Positions 34,290 to 44,002 are shown, numbered from the stretch's first letter. The stretch: DNA of 64,000 nt from Paenibacillus solanacearum (GCF_910593845.1 NZ_CAJVAS010000020.1:48796-112795); one strand, 5' to 3'. The notes: a model not told the origin generated them from the letters alone. Program-made: numbers and translations.

Positions 34290-34346
34290 ATGTTCATTGT
34301 TCACGTTAACATAAACTTTTCTTGCGGAAAGAGGCGATTCATTTTC

Positions 34347-35609
34347 ATGACTATTCAATCGAAAGAGCAGCTGCTTTCTTTTGTTTCGGAGACGGTTAAA
34401 ACGACCCCGGTCACCGACATTCATACGCATTTGTTCGCGGAATCGTTCGGCGATTTGCTGCTGTGGGGCGTCGACGAACTGCTCACTTACCATTATTTGA
34501 TCGCCGAGACGTTCCGCTTCCGGCCGGATCTGTCTTACGACGTTTTTTGGCAAATGTCCAAGCAGGAGCAGGCCGACCTGATCTGGCAAACGCTGTTCAT
34601 CGAGCACACGCCTTACAGCGAAGCATGCCGCGGGGTTATCACCGTCCTGAACCGTCTTGGCTTTGATGTATCCAAGCGGGATTTGGAAGAATACCGCGCT
34701 TATTTCCGCAACGTGAAGGCAAGCGATTACATCGACCGTATTCTCGGACTCGCGAAGGTTAAGACGGTTGTCATGACGAATGATCCGTTCGACGCCTATG
34801 AACGAGGCATATGGGATCAAGGCGAGAGCGTCGATTCCCGTTTCCTGGCCGCGCTCCGGATCGACCCGCTGCTCAATTTGTGGGACACTTCGTGGTCGAA
34901 GCTTGTGGAGCAAGGCTATCGGGTGAATCCGGATCTTTCCGGAGACACGATCGCGGAAATACGCCGTTTCCTCAAGGACTGGATCGCCCGCATGAACCCG
35001 CTTTATATGGCCGTGTCTTTGCCTAACGATTTTGCCTATCCCGAGGATTCCGTTCGCGTCCGTATTATCGATGAGTGTATTATCCCGGTCGCGCGGGAAG
35101 CCGACATCCCATTTGCGATGATGATCGGCGTGAAACGGAAGGTGAATCCTTCTCTTAAAGACGCCGGCGACAGCGTAGGCAAAAGCGATATCGGGACGGT
35201 GGAGCGGATCGTCAGCAAATACCAGGATGTCAAATTCCTCGTCACGATGCTATCCCGCGAGAATCAGCACGAACTCGCCGTAACCGCGCGGAAAAACCGC
35301 AATTTGCTCGTATTCGGCTGCTGGTGGTTTTTGAACAACCCGAGCCTGATCGAGGAAATTACGCGGATGCGGCTGGAGCTTCTCGGCGGCAGTATAATCC
35401 CGCAGCATTCCGATTGCCGCATCCTTGATCAACTGCTGTACAAATGGGATCATTCCCGGGGCATAATCGCCAAAGTGCTGTGCGACAAATACGGCGATTT
35501 ATTCGATGCCGGCTGGCGCGTCACGGAAGAAGAAATTCGCCGGGACGTAGAGGATTTGCTGGGCGGTGTTTTCTGGAAATTCCTTGGAAAACCCGATCCT
35601 GCGGCTTGA
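34347..35609 (+). CDS. Uronate (glucuronate) isomerase-like amidohydrolase
   Basis: A 420-residue protein of the UxaC branch of the amidohydrolase superfamily. The metal-binding HxH is in TDIHTHLFAESFGDLLLWGV; VKTVVMTNDPFD, ALRIDPLLN, MMIGVKRKVNP and VFGCWWFLNNPSLIEEITRM follow in family order. It is shorter than classic UxaC (about 470), so it belongs to a divergent subgroup that may act on other sugar acids. No uxu/uxa genes are adjacent. The start was placed at the ATG after GAAAGAGGCG; that spacing is long. Confidence 0.8.
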   Translation: MTIQSKEQLLSFVSETVKTTPVTDIHTHLFAESFGDLLLWGVDELLTYHYLIAETFRFRPDLSYDVFWQMSKQEQADLIWQTLFIEHTPYSEACRGVITVLNRLGFDVSKRDLEEYRAYFRNVKASDYIDRILGLAKVKTVVMTNDPFDAYERGIWDQGESVDSRFLAALRIDPLLNLWDTSWSKLVEQGYRVNPDLSGDTIAEIRRFLKDWIARMNPLYMAVSLPNDFAYPEDSVRVRIIDECIIPVAREADIPFAMMIGVKRKVNPSLKDAGDSVGKSDIGTVERIVSKYQDVKFLVTMLSRENQHELAVTARKNRNLLVFGCWWFLNNPSLIEEITRMRLELLGGSIIPQHSDCRILDQLLYKWDHSRGIIAKVLCDKYGDLFDAGWRVTEEEIRRDVEDLLGGVFWKFLGKPDPAA

Positions 35610-35627
35610 TTCTATCGTATACAGACG

Positions 35628-35662
35628 AACAGCCTCCCTGTTGAATGGGGGGCTGTTGTTTT
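35628..35662 (+). terminator. Terminator of the uronate isomerase-like gene
   Basis: AACAGCCTCCC (35628-35638) pairs with GGGGGGCTGTT (35647-35657), with a single wobble or bulge, followed by GTTTTATT. Confidence 0.75.
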
Positions 35663-35705
35663 ATTGCCGGCTGAGCGGAATGATGGCGTCCTATCTCCCT
35701 TATTC

Positions 35706-35753
35706 AGCCCAAAAACCTCTCCTGCCGATTTCGGAAAGAGAGGTTTTTGGGCT
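35706..35753. terminator. Long inverted repeat downstream of the RCC1-SLH gene
   Basis: AGCCCAAAAACCTCTC (35706-35721) pairs perfectly with GAGAGGTTTTTGGGCT (35738-35753). It ends 27 bp beyond the stop of the minus-strand gene. The run of T lies inside the stem, so it is an unusual terminator or a transcript-protecting hairpin. Confidence 0.6.
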
Positions 35754-35780
35754 ATGCATTGCTATTTCATTGCTATATCG

Positions 35781-38606
35781 TTAATGCAACTTTACGATCG
35801 CTTCAACGTCAACGGACAGCACGTTCCCGGCTTTCACGGAAAGAAGACGCTGCACGACAACGATGGCTTGCGCACGCGTCGTTGTTTCCTCCGGAGCGAG
35901 ATTGCCGCCTTCCAGCCCTTGCATCATGCCTTTCTTGACCGCTTCCTTCATCGCACCGGCGGTATCTGCAATCGTTGCCGGAGCCGTTGTTGCAGCGCGG
36001 ACAGCCCATCGTGCCAGCTCGCCTCGCGTCGCCGCGCCGTCCCATTCGCCCTGAAGATCGCCCGGCAGCAGTATGCCTGCAGCCTCCAATGCTTTCTCAT
36101 ACGGCGCATACCACGGCTGTCCAGCCTCTGGTTCAGTGACATGGAGCTTTAACGCCGACGCAAGGAGCTTCACAAGCTCGCTGCGCGCAATGGAGTGGTC
36201 CGGACGGAATGAGCCGTCCGGATAGCCGTCCGCCATGCCTTGCGCCACCGCCTCGTTGATGGCGTCTAGCGCCCAGTGCCCGGCCAAGTCGCCGAACACC
36301 GGATTGAACCCGGCAATCATTTGCGGGGTCGAACGGCTCTTATAGCCTCCATCCCCCAACTGTCCGCCGCCGTTGGAACCCCACGTCCACACATCCTCAT
36401 TCTTGTCGATTGCCGCCGTATGATAAGTGCCTGCCGCTACGAATTGAATGCCCGCCGGCGCCTTCACCTGAACGGCCGTGTTCCGGTTGTCCGTCGTGCC
36501 GTCGCCCAACTGGCCGAACAAGTTATTGCCCCATGCCCATACGGTACCGTCCGATTTGACCGCAAGGGCGTGGTAAGTGCCGGCTGCGATCGATTTAACC
36601 CCGTACAAACCGCTGACCGGCGCCGGATCTTTACGGCTGGACGTCGTCCCGTCACCCAACTGGCCGAACGCGTTGTAGCCCCAAGCCCACACCGAGCCGT
36701 CCGCCTTCAATGCCAGCGAGAAATTGCGTCCGGCCGCGATCGCCGTCACTTCCTCCAGCTTGGGAACGGCGACCGGACTGCGGCGCGGCATCGTCGTCCC
36801 GTCGCCTAATTGTCCGGAGCTGTTGTCTCCCCATGACCATACATGTCCGTCCGGCGTTAACGCCAGCACATGATATCCTCCGGCTGCGACCGCTTGAATA
36901 AGCGGCAGCCCTTCGACCTTAGCCGGAGTCGTGCGGTCTTCACCCAGCCCGTCGCCGAGCTGGCCGAATGAATTGTCGCCCGAAGTCCACACCGAGCCGT
37001 CCGCCTTCATAAAGACGCTGAAATTGTTGCCCACGCCGATCGATGCGACATCTTTCAAGGACGGCACGGCCGCTGGCGTGCTTTTGTTCTCCGTCGATCC
37101 GTCTCCGAACTGACCTGCCATATTGCTTCCCCACGCCATGACGGTCCCGTCCTTCCGAAGCGATGCCGCTTGCGTCAGTCCCGCCGACAGCTGCGCCGCA
37201 TCCCGAAGTCCGCTTACGAATTGCGGGGAATTTGCAAATACGTTCGACCCTGTCCCGAGCTGTCCATACGTATTTTCCCCCCAGGTCCATAGTTGTCCAT
37301 CCTTGATCACTGCCGTAAAACCGTCGCCGGCAGCAATCGGAAGCGGCGTGAGTTCGTTCTTGTAGGACAACGTGCTCTCGGGAGTATCGGTTTTATTGAC
37401 GAACAGCGAAAACCGTGGCAGCATGACAGGCGAGGTCCGGTTCGTGGTCGAACCGTCCCCAAGCTGCCCCATCGCGTTAGAGCCCCATGTCCAGACCGAA
37501 CCGTCGGACTTCATGGCCATCCCATGGAAGGAACCGCTGCCGATGAGCTGCGTATGCTCGAAGCCGTCAATTTTGCTGAAAATCATCTTATTGTCCGTAT
37601 TGCCGATACCCAGCTGTCCGAATTGATTGCCGCCCCAAGTGTACAAATCCCCATCCTTGGACATCGCCATCGCGTGCGTGTTGCCCGCCGCAATCGCGGT
37701 AATGCCTCTTAAGCCGGTGACGACTTTCGGATTGGCAGCCACGTTAATGTAATAGGAGCCATACGAACTCCCTAATTGTCCCGTCGTATCGGAGCCCCAG
37801 GCGAATACGGAGCCGTCTTCCTTCAGCGCCAGCGAAAAGTTGTTGCCCGCCGCAACCGCCTTGACGTCCTGAATGAACTCGACGAATACGCGGTACGTTC
37901 GCTTGCCGCCTACTGTCCCGTAGCCCAGCTGTCCGCCATTGTTATCTCCCCAGCCGACAACCGTCTTTTCTTTCGTAACGGCCAGTATGTGATTGACGCC
38001 GGATGCGATGCTCGTAATTTCGGGTAATCCGACAACCTCCTTCGGCGTATCGTGATCTTCCGTCGTCACGTCGCCGAGCTGGCCGTAATCGTTGTCACCC
38101 CAGGCAAATACAACGCCGTCCTCGCGAAGCGCGACGGAATGATTCGCGCCTGCCGCGATCGCCATAATGGAATTCAAGCCTTCAACATGCACCGGGTTAC
38201 CGCGATCGGTTCTGGAGCCGTCGCCAAGCTGTCCAGAGTTATTAGCGCCCCAAGCCCAGACCGACCCGTCTTTCTTGAGGGCCAGCGTATGGTTGTTTCC
38301 CACCGCGATCGCTTTCACGTCGGTCAAATCAGTCATCCGACTTGGCGTGTAGCGGTTGACCAGTTTACCTGCGCCCAGCTTGCCGCGCTGATTGTCACCC
38401 CAGGTCCACACGGTTCCGTCGGTTTTCAAAGCGACGGTATGACCAAGGCCGCCGGCGATTTGCGCGATACCGGCATCCCCCTGAGCGGACGATGTGTCCG
38501 CCCAGGCCGGTCCTGCCGCTGCAAAGGAGCCGAGCATAACGAGCAAAGCCAATCCGATCTTCAGCAGCAGCGCTAGATTGAATTTGGTGTGTATGATTGC
38601 GTTCAT
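35781..38606 (-). CDS. RCC1-repeat surface protein with SLH domain
   Basis: A 941-residue secreted protein. After a signal peptide (ending GPAWA), at least twelve RCC1-like repeats of about 50 residues run to roughly residue 760, each with a phrase such as DGTVWTWGDNxxGQLGDG and a VAAGNNHTLALK-type strand, which should fold into beta-propellers. The C-terminal ~180 residues contain S-layer homology repeats (VFGDLAGHWALDAINEAVAQ, GMADGYPDGSFRPDHSIARS) that would bind pyruvylated secondary cell-wall polymer. The ligand of the propellers is unknown. The ATG with GGAGG was preferred over one ten codons earlier, which is the alternative. Confidence 0.88.
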   Translation of the reverse strand: MNAIIHTKFNLALLLKIGLALLVMLGSFAAAGPAWADTSSAQGDAGIAQIAGGLGHTVALKTDGTVWTWGDNQRGKLGAGKLVNRYTPSRMTDLTDVKAIAVGNNHTLALKKDGSVWAWGANNSGQLGDGSRTDRGNPVHVEGLNSIMAIAAGANHSVALREDGVVFAWGDNDYGQLGDVTTEDHDTPKEVVGLPEITSIASGVNHILAVTKEKTVVGWGDNNGGQLGYGTVGGKRTYRVFVEFIQDVKAVAAGNNFSLALKEDGSVFAWGSDTTGQLGSSYGSYYINVAANPKVVTGLRGITAIAAGNTHAMAMSKDGDLYTWGGNQFGQLGIGNTDNKMIFSKIDGFEHTQLIGSGSFHGMAMKSDGSVWTWGSNAMGQLGDGSTTNRTSPVMLPRFSLFVNKTDTPESTLSYKNELTPLPIAAGDGFTAVIKDGQLWTWGENTYGQLGTGSNVFANSPQFVSGLRDAAQLSAGLTQAASLRKDGTVMAWGSNMAGQFGDGSTENKSTPAAVPSLKDVASIGVGNNFSVFMKADGSVWTSGDNSFGQLGDGLGEDRTTPAKVEGLPLIQAVAAGGYHVLALTPDGHVWSWGDNSSGQLGDGTTMPRRSPVAVPKLEEVTAIAAGRNFSLALKADGSVWAWGYNAFGQLGDGTTSSRKDPAPVSGLYGVKSIAAGTYHALAVKSDGTVWAWGNNLFGQLGDGTTDNRNTAVQVKAPAGIQFVAAGTYHTAAIDKNEDVWTWGSNGGGQLGDGGYKSRSTPQMIAGFNPVFGDLAGHWALDAINEAVAQGMADGYPDGSFRPDHSIARSELVKLLASALKLHVTEPEAGQPWYAPYEKALEAAGILLPGDLQGEWDGAATRGELARWAVRAATTAPATIADTAGAMKEAVKKGMMQGLEGGNLAPEETTTRAQAIVVVQRLLSVKAGNVLSVDVEAIVKLH

Positions 38607-38654
38607 AGTTCCGCTTCTCCTCCATGCTTTTTTCATAAGGTTCGCCCTACCTGT

Positions 38655-41600
38655 CTAGGCATTAGGGGTATGGTCCGTCTGTAGGGATGGAGGGCCTTGC
38701 CGTTTAAATTTGCGGCGGATGACATCGATACCGCCATCCATCAGCATGTAGACAACCGGTACGAGCACGAGCGTGATCATCGTCGAAAGCGTCAAGCCGA
38801 ATGCGACGACGGTGGCCATCGACGCTTGCGCTTCGGCGCCTTCTCCGAATCCGATAACGAGCGGCAGCATCGCGAGTACGGTTGTCGCCGTCGTCATCAT
38901 GATCGGACGCAGCCGGATTCTTCCCGCTTCCAGCAGTGCTTCGCGAAGCGCATAGCCGCGTTTGCGCAGCTGGTTCGTATAGTCGATCAGCACGATCGCA
39001 TTGTTAACCACGATCCCGACGAGCATGATCATCCCCATGACAGAGTTCATGTTAATCGTCCGGTCGGTCAGCCAAAGTCCCAATATCGCGCCGATAAACG
39101 TCGGCGGCAGCGAGAACATAATAATAAACGGACCGTACAGCGATTCAAACTGGCTCGCCATAACCATGTATACAAGCACGACCGAAAGAATCAGCATCAT
39201 ATACAAGCTTTTGAACGTATCGTTGGTGCTGCTCTTCGACGCCAGCGAGATCGAGTAACCGTCCGGCGCCTGAATCGTATCGAGCCGCTCTTGCACCAGC
39301 TTCTCCACATCGCCGATCGCCGCCCCGCTAACGGACGCTTGCACGGTCGTCAGACGCTGCTGGTTAATGTGGCGAATCTGGATCGGGCTGTAGCTCGGTT
39401 GGACTTTTGCAATGGCGCTAAGCGGAATTTGCGCGCCGCCGGAGCCGTTAATAATAATTTGATTGAGATTTTCCAAATTGTTCGTAAATTCCTGCGGATA
39501 CTTTACGACGACCGCAATCTGCGTATCTCCCGTTTTGAACTGCGTCGCGACGGAACCTTGGTACGCCGTCCGCAGCGAGGTCATTACTTCCCGCCTCGTC
39601 ACGCCGTAATAGGAAGCGGCGTCGCGGTCGATCGTCAGGTCAAACGCCGGCACGCTGCGTTCCAGCGTATTTTGAACGCTTCGCAGCTCTGGAAGCGTGC
39701 GCAGCTCCTCGGCGACAATGTCGCCCAGTTTGCCGAGCACCGCCATATCCGGACCGTTCAAGCTGACGGTAATATCCGCGCCGCCTCCGCCGCCGAGTCC
39801 GGGAAGCCGGACGGAAGAACGGGCGTTGACGTTGATCTGCGCCCCGGGATAGCTCTGCGTGAATGTACGGATCTGTTCGACGACCTGTTCGGTTTTCAGC
39901 TTCCGCTCATGGATCGACTTCAGTGTGATCGCGATGTTGGCGGAGTTCGTCGAGGCCGTTTGGAACGAACCGCCACCGCTGCTTCCGACGGTCGTGAATA
40001 CCGTTTCGATGTCGGAAATGTCTTTAAGTCTTTCCTCCACCTTACCGGCGATGTCGTTCGTAATTTCAAACTTCGTGCCTTGCGGCAAGCTAATGTTAAT
40101 GTTCAATTGCCCCTCGTCCGTCCGCGGCATCATCTCCGAGCCGACGAACCGGGACAAATACACGCTGCCGCCGAGCATCGCAACGGTAAGCAGTACGATC
40201 GTCCAGCGATGACCCAGCGACCAGCGAAGCAGCGCCGTGTAGCCGTTCGTGAAGCGGTTCATCCCGCGGCCGAACCATACGGCCGGATTGTACGATCTTC
40301 CTTCCGGCAGTTCTTCGGAATGATGCTTCGTCAGCAGCTTGGCTGCGAGCATTGGTACGAGCGTGATCGCCGCAAACAGTGCAGCGATGTGGGAAAAGCT
40401 GATCGTCAAGGCCATCGGTGCGAAGAAGTTTTTGATAATGCCGTTAATGAATACGGTAGGCGCGAACACCGCGATTTGCGCAAGCGCGGAAGCGAGTACA
40501 GCCGTGCCGACCTCCGCGGTGCCTTGTTTGGCTGCTTCTACCGGCGATAATCCTTCTTCTTTCTTGCGGAATATGCTCTCCAGCACGACGACCGCAAAGT
40601 CGACGAGCGAGCCGAGACCGAGCGCAAGTCCACCGAGCGTAATTGTGTTGATCGTCTGATTGGCGAAATACATCATGCTGAACGTGCTGACAACCGAGAT
40701 CGGGATGACGACGCCGATAATGAGCGTCGCGCGAATGCTGTTCAAGAACAGCATTAACACGATAATCGAGAAGACGGCGCCAAGCAGCGTATGCTCGATG
40801 ACGGTATTAACCGAGTTTTTAATAAATCGCGACGTATCGTTCAGCACGTCGATCTTGACGCCTTCCGGAAGCTTGCTCCGGATGTCCACCAGCGACTGGC
40901 GGATATTGTCCGCCACCGAAACCGTATTGCCGTCCGACTGCTTTAATATCGACAAGCTCACGCTCGTCTCACCATTGCGGCGCGCATCGAAGGTTACATC
41001 TTGATACTTGTCGACGATCGTTCCAACTTCCGAGACCGGAATCGATTGACCGCGGGAAAGCGGAATACGCACTTTCTCAATTTCACCGGTCGATTTGAAC
41101 TCGCCGTCGATTCGCAAAGGAACGAGCTGCTCCCCCTTGTACACGAGGCCGGCGTCGGTCGACTGGTTGTCGTTGGACAGCGCCTGCGTCACCTGGTTAA
41201 AGGTGAGTCCGTATTGGGCCAGTTTATTCTGGTCTAGCAGCACTTGAATCTGTCTTACACGTCCGCCGGTGACTCCGACGGAGGCGACGCCTTCGATACG
41301 CTGCATCGCCGGGCTAACGATATTGTCCGCCAAATCCCGCAGCGAAATGAGGTCCATATCGCTGCCATACAGCGAGAGGCTCATGATCGGCGCACTGTTC
41401 GGGTCGGCGCGGGACACGACCGGCGCGTCGGCGTCAGCCGGGAGCTGGCGCCGTACCCGGTCCAGCTTGTCGCGCATTTCCAGAGTCGCCTGCTCAATGT
41501 CCGTGCCGTAATTAAACTGTAAAGTAACGTTACTTGAACCGGTTCGTGAGTTTGAGGTGACTGAGGTGACGTTGGCTATGGTCGCCATCGACGCCTCGAC

Positions 41601-41798
41601 TCTTTTGGTCACCTGGCTTTCCACTTGCGCCGGCGAAGCTCCCGACCAGCTGACCGATACGGTTGCAGTCGGAATTTCCATATTTGGATACAAGTCAACC
41701 GGAAGCAGAGGCGCTGCGATCGAACCGACGATCACAAGCGCAATCATGAGCATTAATATTGTGACGGGCCGATTGACCGAAAAATTAGCTAAATTCAC
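38655..41798 (-). CDS. RND-family efflux pump permease
   Basis: A 1047-residue AcrB/SwrC-type transporter with twelve helices and two large extracytoplasmic loops. It begins NLANFSVNRPVTILMLMIAL; the proton-relay helix contains GLALGLGSLVDFAVVVLESI with the conserved Asp, and the second half has GMIMLVGIVVNNAIVLIDYTNQL. The nearest Bacillus relative by type is SwrC (YerP), which exports surfactin and other drugs. A GTG start overlaps the adaptor stop (GTGA), so the two genes are coupled. No outer-membrane factor is expected in this Gram-positive host. Confidence 0.95.
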   Translation of the reverse strand: MNLANFSVNRPVTILMLMIALVIVGSIAAPLLPVDLYPNMEIPTATVSVSWSGASPAQVESQVTKRVEASMATIANVTSVTSNSRTGSSNVTLQFNYGTDIEQATLEMRDKLDRVRRQLPADADAPVVSRADPNSAPIMSLSLYGSDMDLISLRDLADNIVSPAMQRIEGVASVGVTGGRVRQIQVLLDQNKLAQYGLTFNQVTQALSNDNQSTDAGLVYKGEQLVPLRIDGEFKSTGEIEKVRIPLSRGQSIPVSEVGTIVDKYQDVTFDARRNGETSVSLSILKQSDGNTVSVADNIRQSLVDIRSKLPEGVKIDVLNDTSRFIKNSVNTVIEHTLLGAVFSIIVLMLFLNSIRATLIIGVVIPISVVSTFSMMYFANQTINTITLGGLALGLGSLVDFAVVVLESIFRKKEEGLSPVEAAKQGTAEVGTAVLASALAQIAVFAPTVFINGIIKNFFAPMALTISFSHIAALFAAITLVPMLAAKLLTKHHSEELPEGRSYNPAVWFGRGMNRFTNGYTALLRWSLGHRWTIVLLTVAMLGGSVYLSRFVGSEMMPRTDEGQLNINISLPQGTKFEITNDIAGKVEERLKDISDIETVFTTVGSSGGGSFQTASTNSANIAITLKSIHERKLKTEQVVEQIRTFTQSYPGAQINVNARSSVRLPGLGGGGGADITVSLNGPDMAVLGKLGDIVAEELRTLPELRSVQNTLERSVPAFDLTIDRDAASYYGVTRREVMTSLRTAYQGSVATQFKTGDTQIAVVVKYPQEFTNNLENLNQIIINGSGGAQIPLSAIAKVQPSYSPIQIRHINQQRLTTVQASVSGAAIGDVEKLVQERLDTIQAPDGYSISLASKSSTNDTFKSLYMMLILSVVLVYMVMASQFESLYGPFIIMFSLPPTFIGAILGLWLTDRTINMNSVMGMIMLVGIVVNNAIVLIDYTNQLRKRGYALREALLEAGRIRLRPIMMTTATTVLAMLPLVIGFGEGAEAQASMATVVAFGLTLSTMITLVLVPVVYMLMDGGIDVIRRKFKRQGPPSLQTDHTPNA

Positions 41799-43852
41799 TG
41801 GCCTCCACCACCTTGCGCACCGCCGGTCGGAGCGTTACCTTGTGCCGGCCGCTGCCCTTGACCCTGCTGCTGCGTCTGACCACCTGCCGACGTCTGGCCT
41901 TGCGTTTGGCCTTGCTGACGCTGGACGTTTTGTTGGTTGTTTTGCTGGTTGTTTTGACCGTTTTGCTGACGCTGGCCGTTCTGCTGACCGTTCTGCTGGC
42001 CTTGACCCTGCTGCTGCTTCGGAGCCGCGCCTTCCTGACCGGGCTGTACAACTTGAACGGCGGCCTTGTCGGACAGCATCTCCTGTCCTTTGACGACGAT
42101 TTCGTCGCCTTCCTTCAGTCCGCTCGTAATTTCAAACAGCGAGCTCGTCAGCGCTCCGACCTTGACGTTCACTTTCTTCGCGCGGCCTTCCTGTACGATG
42201 AACACCGCGTTTCCGCTCGGTTGGCTGATGACGGCATCGGCCGGAACCATAATCGCTTTGCGTCCCTCGTTCTTCAAGCTGGACGATGCGAACATGCCGG
42301 GCAGCAGTTCTTTCTTCGGATCGTTGATCTGAATATCGACGCCGTACGATTTCGTAACGGAATCGAGCGTCGGGCGAATGACGGTAACGATACCGTCGAA
42401 CGCTTTGCCAAGTGTCGGAACGTTAACCTTCATTTCCATTCCGACCTTGATTTTACCTACGTTCGCCTCGGAAATGCTGACTGTCGCCTGAACCGGGTCC
42501 AGCGCCGCAATGGACACGATGTTGCCGTTGTTTCCGGCATTTTGCCCGATCGGTGTATTAATCGCCGTAACGACGCCGTCGACCGGCGAAGAGAGCACGC
42601 CATCCTGCAGCTGCTCCTCGAGTACGCGCAGGTTGTTTTGCGCCTGCGACAGCTGGGCTTCGTTCACCGCCATGCTTGCGTTTTTATTGTTTTCGAGCGT
42701 CTGTTCGGTTTGCGCCAGCTGCGCTTTCGTAACGTTCAAGTTCGTCTCGAGCGATGCCAGCGTATTCTGCAATGAAAGCTGGTCTTTCTTCAACGATTGC
42801 TGGTTCGATTCCATAATGACGGCGAGGTTATTCTGCGCGTTGGTAAGCGTCAATAAATCGCGGTTCAGCTGCTCCTGCGCCGTTTGTACAATCTGGGAGC
42901 TTTGCGCCGCCGCGAGATCCGCTTCCGCCTTGGTCAGTGCGGATTGCGCGTTGACCAGTGCCGTGGTCGGCGTCTGCTGCGACTGGTCATAGGCAAGCTG
43001 CGCGGCCTGAAGCTTGGCGATCGCGCTGTCGATTCCTGCCTTATCGCCTTTCGAAAGTGCGTTCTGGTAAGCGATGGCCGCCTGCTGCACTTCCAGTTGA
43101 CGACTCTGCAGCGTATTGGACGAAGTGGCCGTCTGCCCCTGCAGGCTGTCCTGCTGCTGACTCAAGGTATTCTGGGCCGCAGCAAGGTTTTGATTATATG
43201 TATTGATTTGCGTATTCAGCGTCTGCTGCGCCAGGGCGACCGTCTGCTTGGCCGCAGCGATCGTATTCATCTGGTCACTGACCGCTTTATTATAGTTGGC
43301 TTGCGAAACGGCGACCTGCTGCTGCGCGGCGGCGACGGAATTTTGCTGATCCTGGATCGCTTTGGCCAAATTCGCCTTTTGCAATTCAAGCTGCTTCTCT
43401 GTCGAAGCGACGGTGTTCACCTGATCGCTCTGCGCTTTTTCGTACTGGGCGCTGGTGACGGCGAGGCTGGCTTGCGATTGCGAGATTTGCTGCTGCAGCT
43501 GCGTCGTATCGATCTGGGCGAGCGGCTGCCCTTTCTTAACGTGGTCGCCCACCTTGACCATAATATCGGTAACCCGGCCTGTCACCCGGGAGGAAATATT
43601 GGTCGTATATTGAGGCGTGATGGATCCGGTAAACACCTGTCCGCCCCCGACCTCCTGCATCTTAACCGTCTGCGTCTCAACCGCAAACTGGCGAGGGCCC
43701 GAACGCTGCTGATTAGGCTGTCCGGCCGCACCCTGCTTCGGCTTTCCCACTCCTCCGTTCAGCAGCGTAACACCGGCAACGGCAACGATTGCAATGACCG
43801 CGATCGTGACCATCAACCACTTTTTCGATACATTTTGCATCCACCTGATCAT
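41795..43852 (-). CDS. RND efflux adaptor (HlyD/MFP) with long coiled coil and Q/G-rich tail
   Basis: A 685-residue membrane-fusion protein, nearly twice the usual 350-400. One N-terminal helix (about 12-32), a lipoyl half (TGRVTDIMVKVGDHVKKGQP), a very long Gln/Ala-rich coiled-coil region (about 110-400; TIAAAKQTVALAQQTLNTQ is typical), the second lipoyl half (LSSPVDGVVTAINTPIGQN), beta-barrel domains (to about 600) and a Gln/Gly/Asn-rich tail of about 75 residues. The start is set by GGAGG seven bases before the ATG. It precedes and overlaps the permease gene. A structured RNA and two terminators lie upstream. Confidence 0.93.
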   Translation of the reverse strand: MIRWMQNVSKKWLMVTIAVIAIVAVAGVTLLNGGVGKPKQGAAGQPNQQRSGPRQFAVETQTVKMQEVGGGQVFTGSITPQYTTNISSRVTGRVTDIMVKVGDHVKKGQPLAQIDTTQLQQQISQSQASLAVTSAQYEKAQSDQVNTVASTEKQLELQKANLAKAIQDQQNSVAAAQQQVAVSQANYNKAVSDQMNTIAAAKQTVALAQQTLNTQINTYNQNLAAAQNTLSQQQDSLQGQTATSSNTLQSRQLEVQQAAIAYQNALSKGDKAGIDSAIAKLQAAQLAYDQSQQTPTTALVNAQSALTKAEADLAAAQSSQIVQTAQEQLNRDLLTLTNAQNNLAVIMESNQQSLKKDQLSLQNTLASLETNLNVTKAQLAQTEQTLENNKNASMAVNEAQLSQAQNNLRVLEEQLQDGVLSSPVDGVVTAINTPIGQNAGNNGNIVSIAALDPVQATVSISEANVGKIKVGMEMKVNVPTLGKAFDGIVTVIRPTLDSVTKSYGVDIQINDPKKELLPGMFASSSLKNEGRKAIMVPADAVISQPSGNAVFIVQEGRAKKVNVKVGALTSSLFEITSGLKEGDEIVVKGQEMLSDKAAVQVVQPGQEGAAPKQQQGQGQQNGQQNGQRQQNGQNNQQNNQQNVQRQQGQTQGQTSAGGQTQQQGQGQRPAQGNAPTGGAQGGGGQ

Positions 43853-43965
43853 GACCATTCCTCCATGTGCTCTACTTGCGGTAAAGTAAACGCTTTCCGA
43901 TCCCATAAACGGATGTTGGACATCAAAATTTCAGCCGCTTTTCCCGTTTGAGCGCGCTGTCCTAA

Positions 43966-44002
43966 GATCAAATTAGCCTACATTCATGATCAAATTGTGA
44001 TC
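43966..44002. promoter_or_regulatory. Repeated GATCAAATT boxes upstream of the RND operon
   Basis: GATCAAATT occurs at 43966-43974 and 43988-43996, 22 bp apart (two helical turns). The second is part of the interrupted palindrome GATCAAATTGTGATC (43988-44002). This spacing suggests a dimeric regulator site about 115-150 bp before the adaptor start. Confidence 0.4.

Noticed and set aside
35781..38606. RCC1 repeats read as a CRISPR or satellite DNA array
   Set aside because: The roughly 150-bp periodicity comes from protein repeats in one open frame and the DNA copies are diverged; there are no uniform short repeats with spacers.
38697..40550. Long plus-strand open frame of 617 codons opposite the RND permease
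   Set aside because: It lies wholly antisense to a well-conserved RND permease and its product is His/Arg/Asp-rich without any recognisable domain; it is a frame shadow of the real gene.
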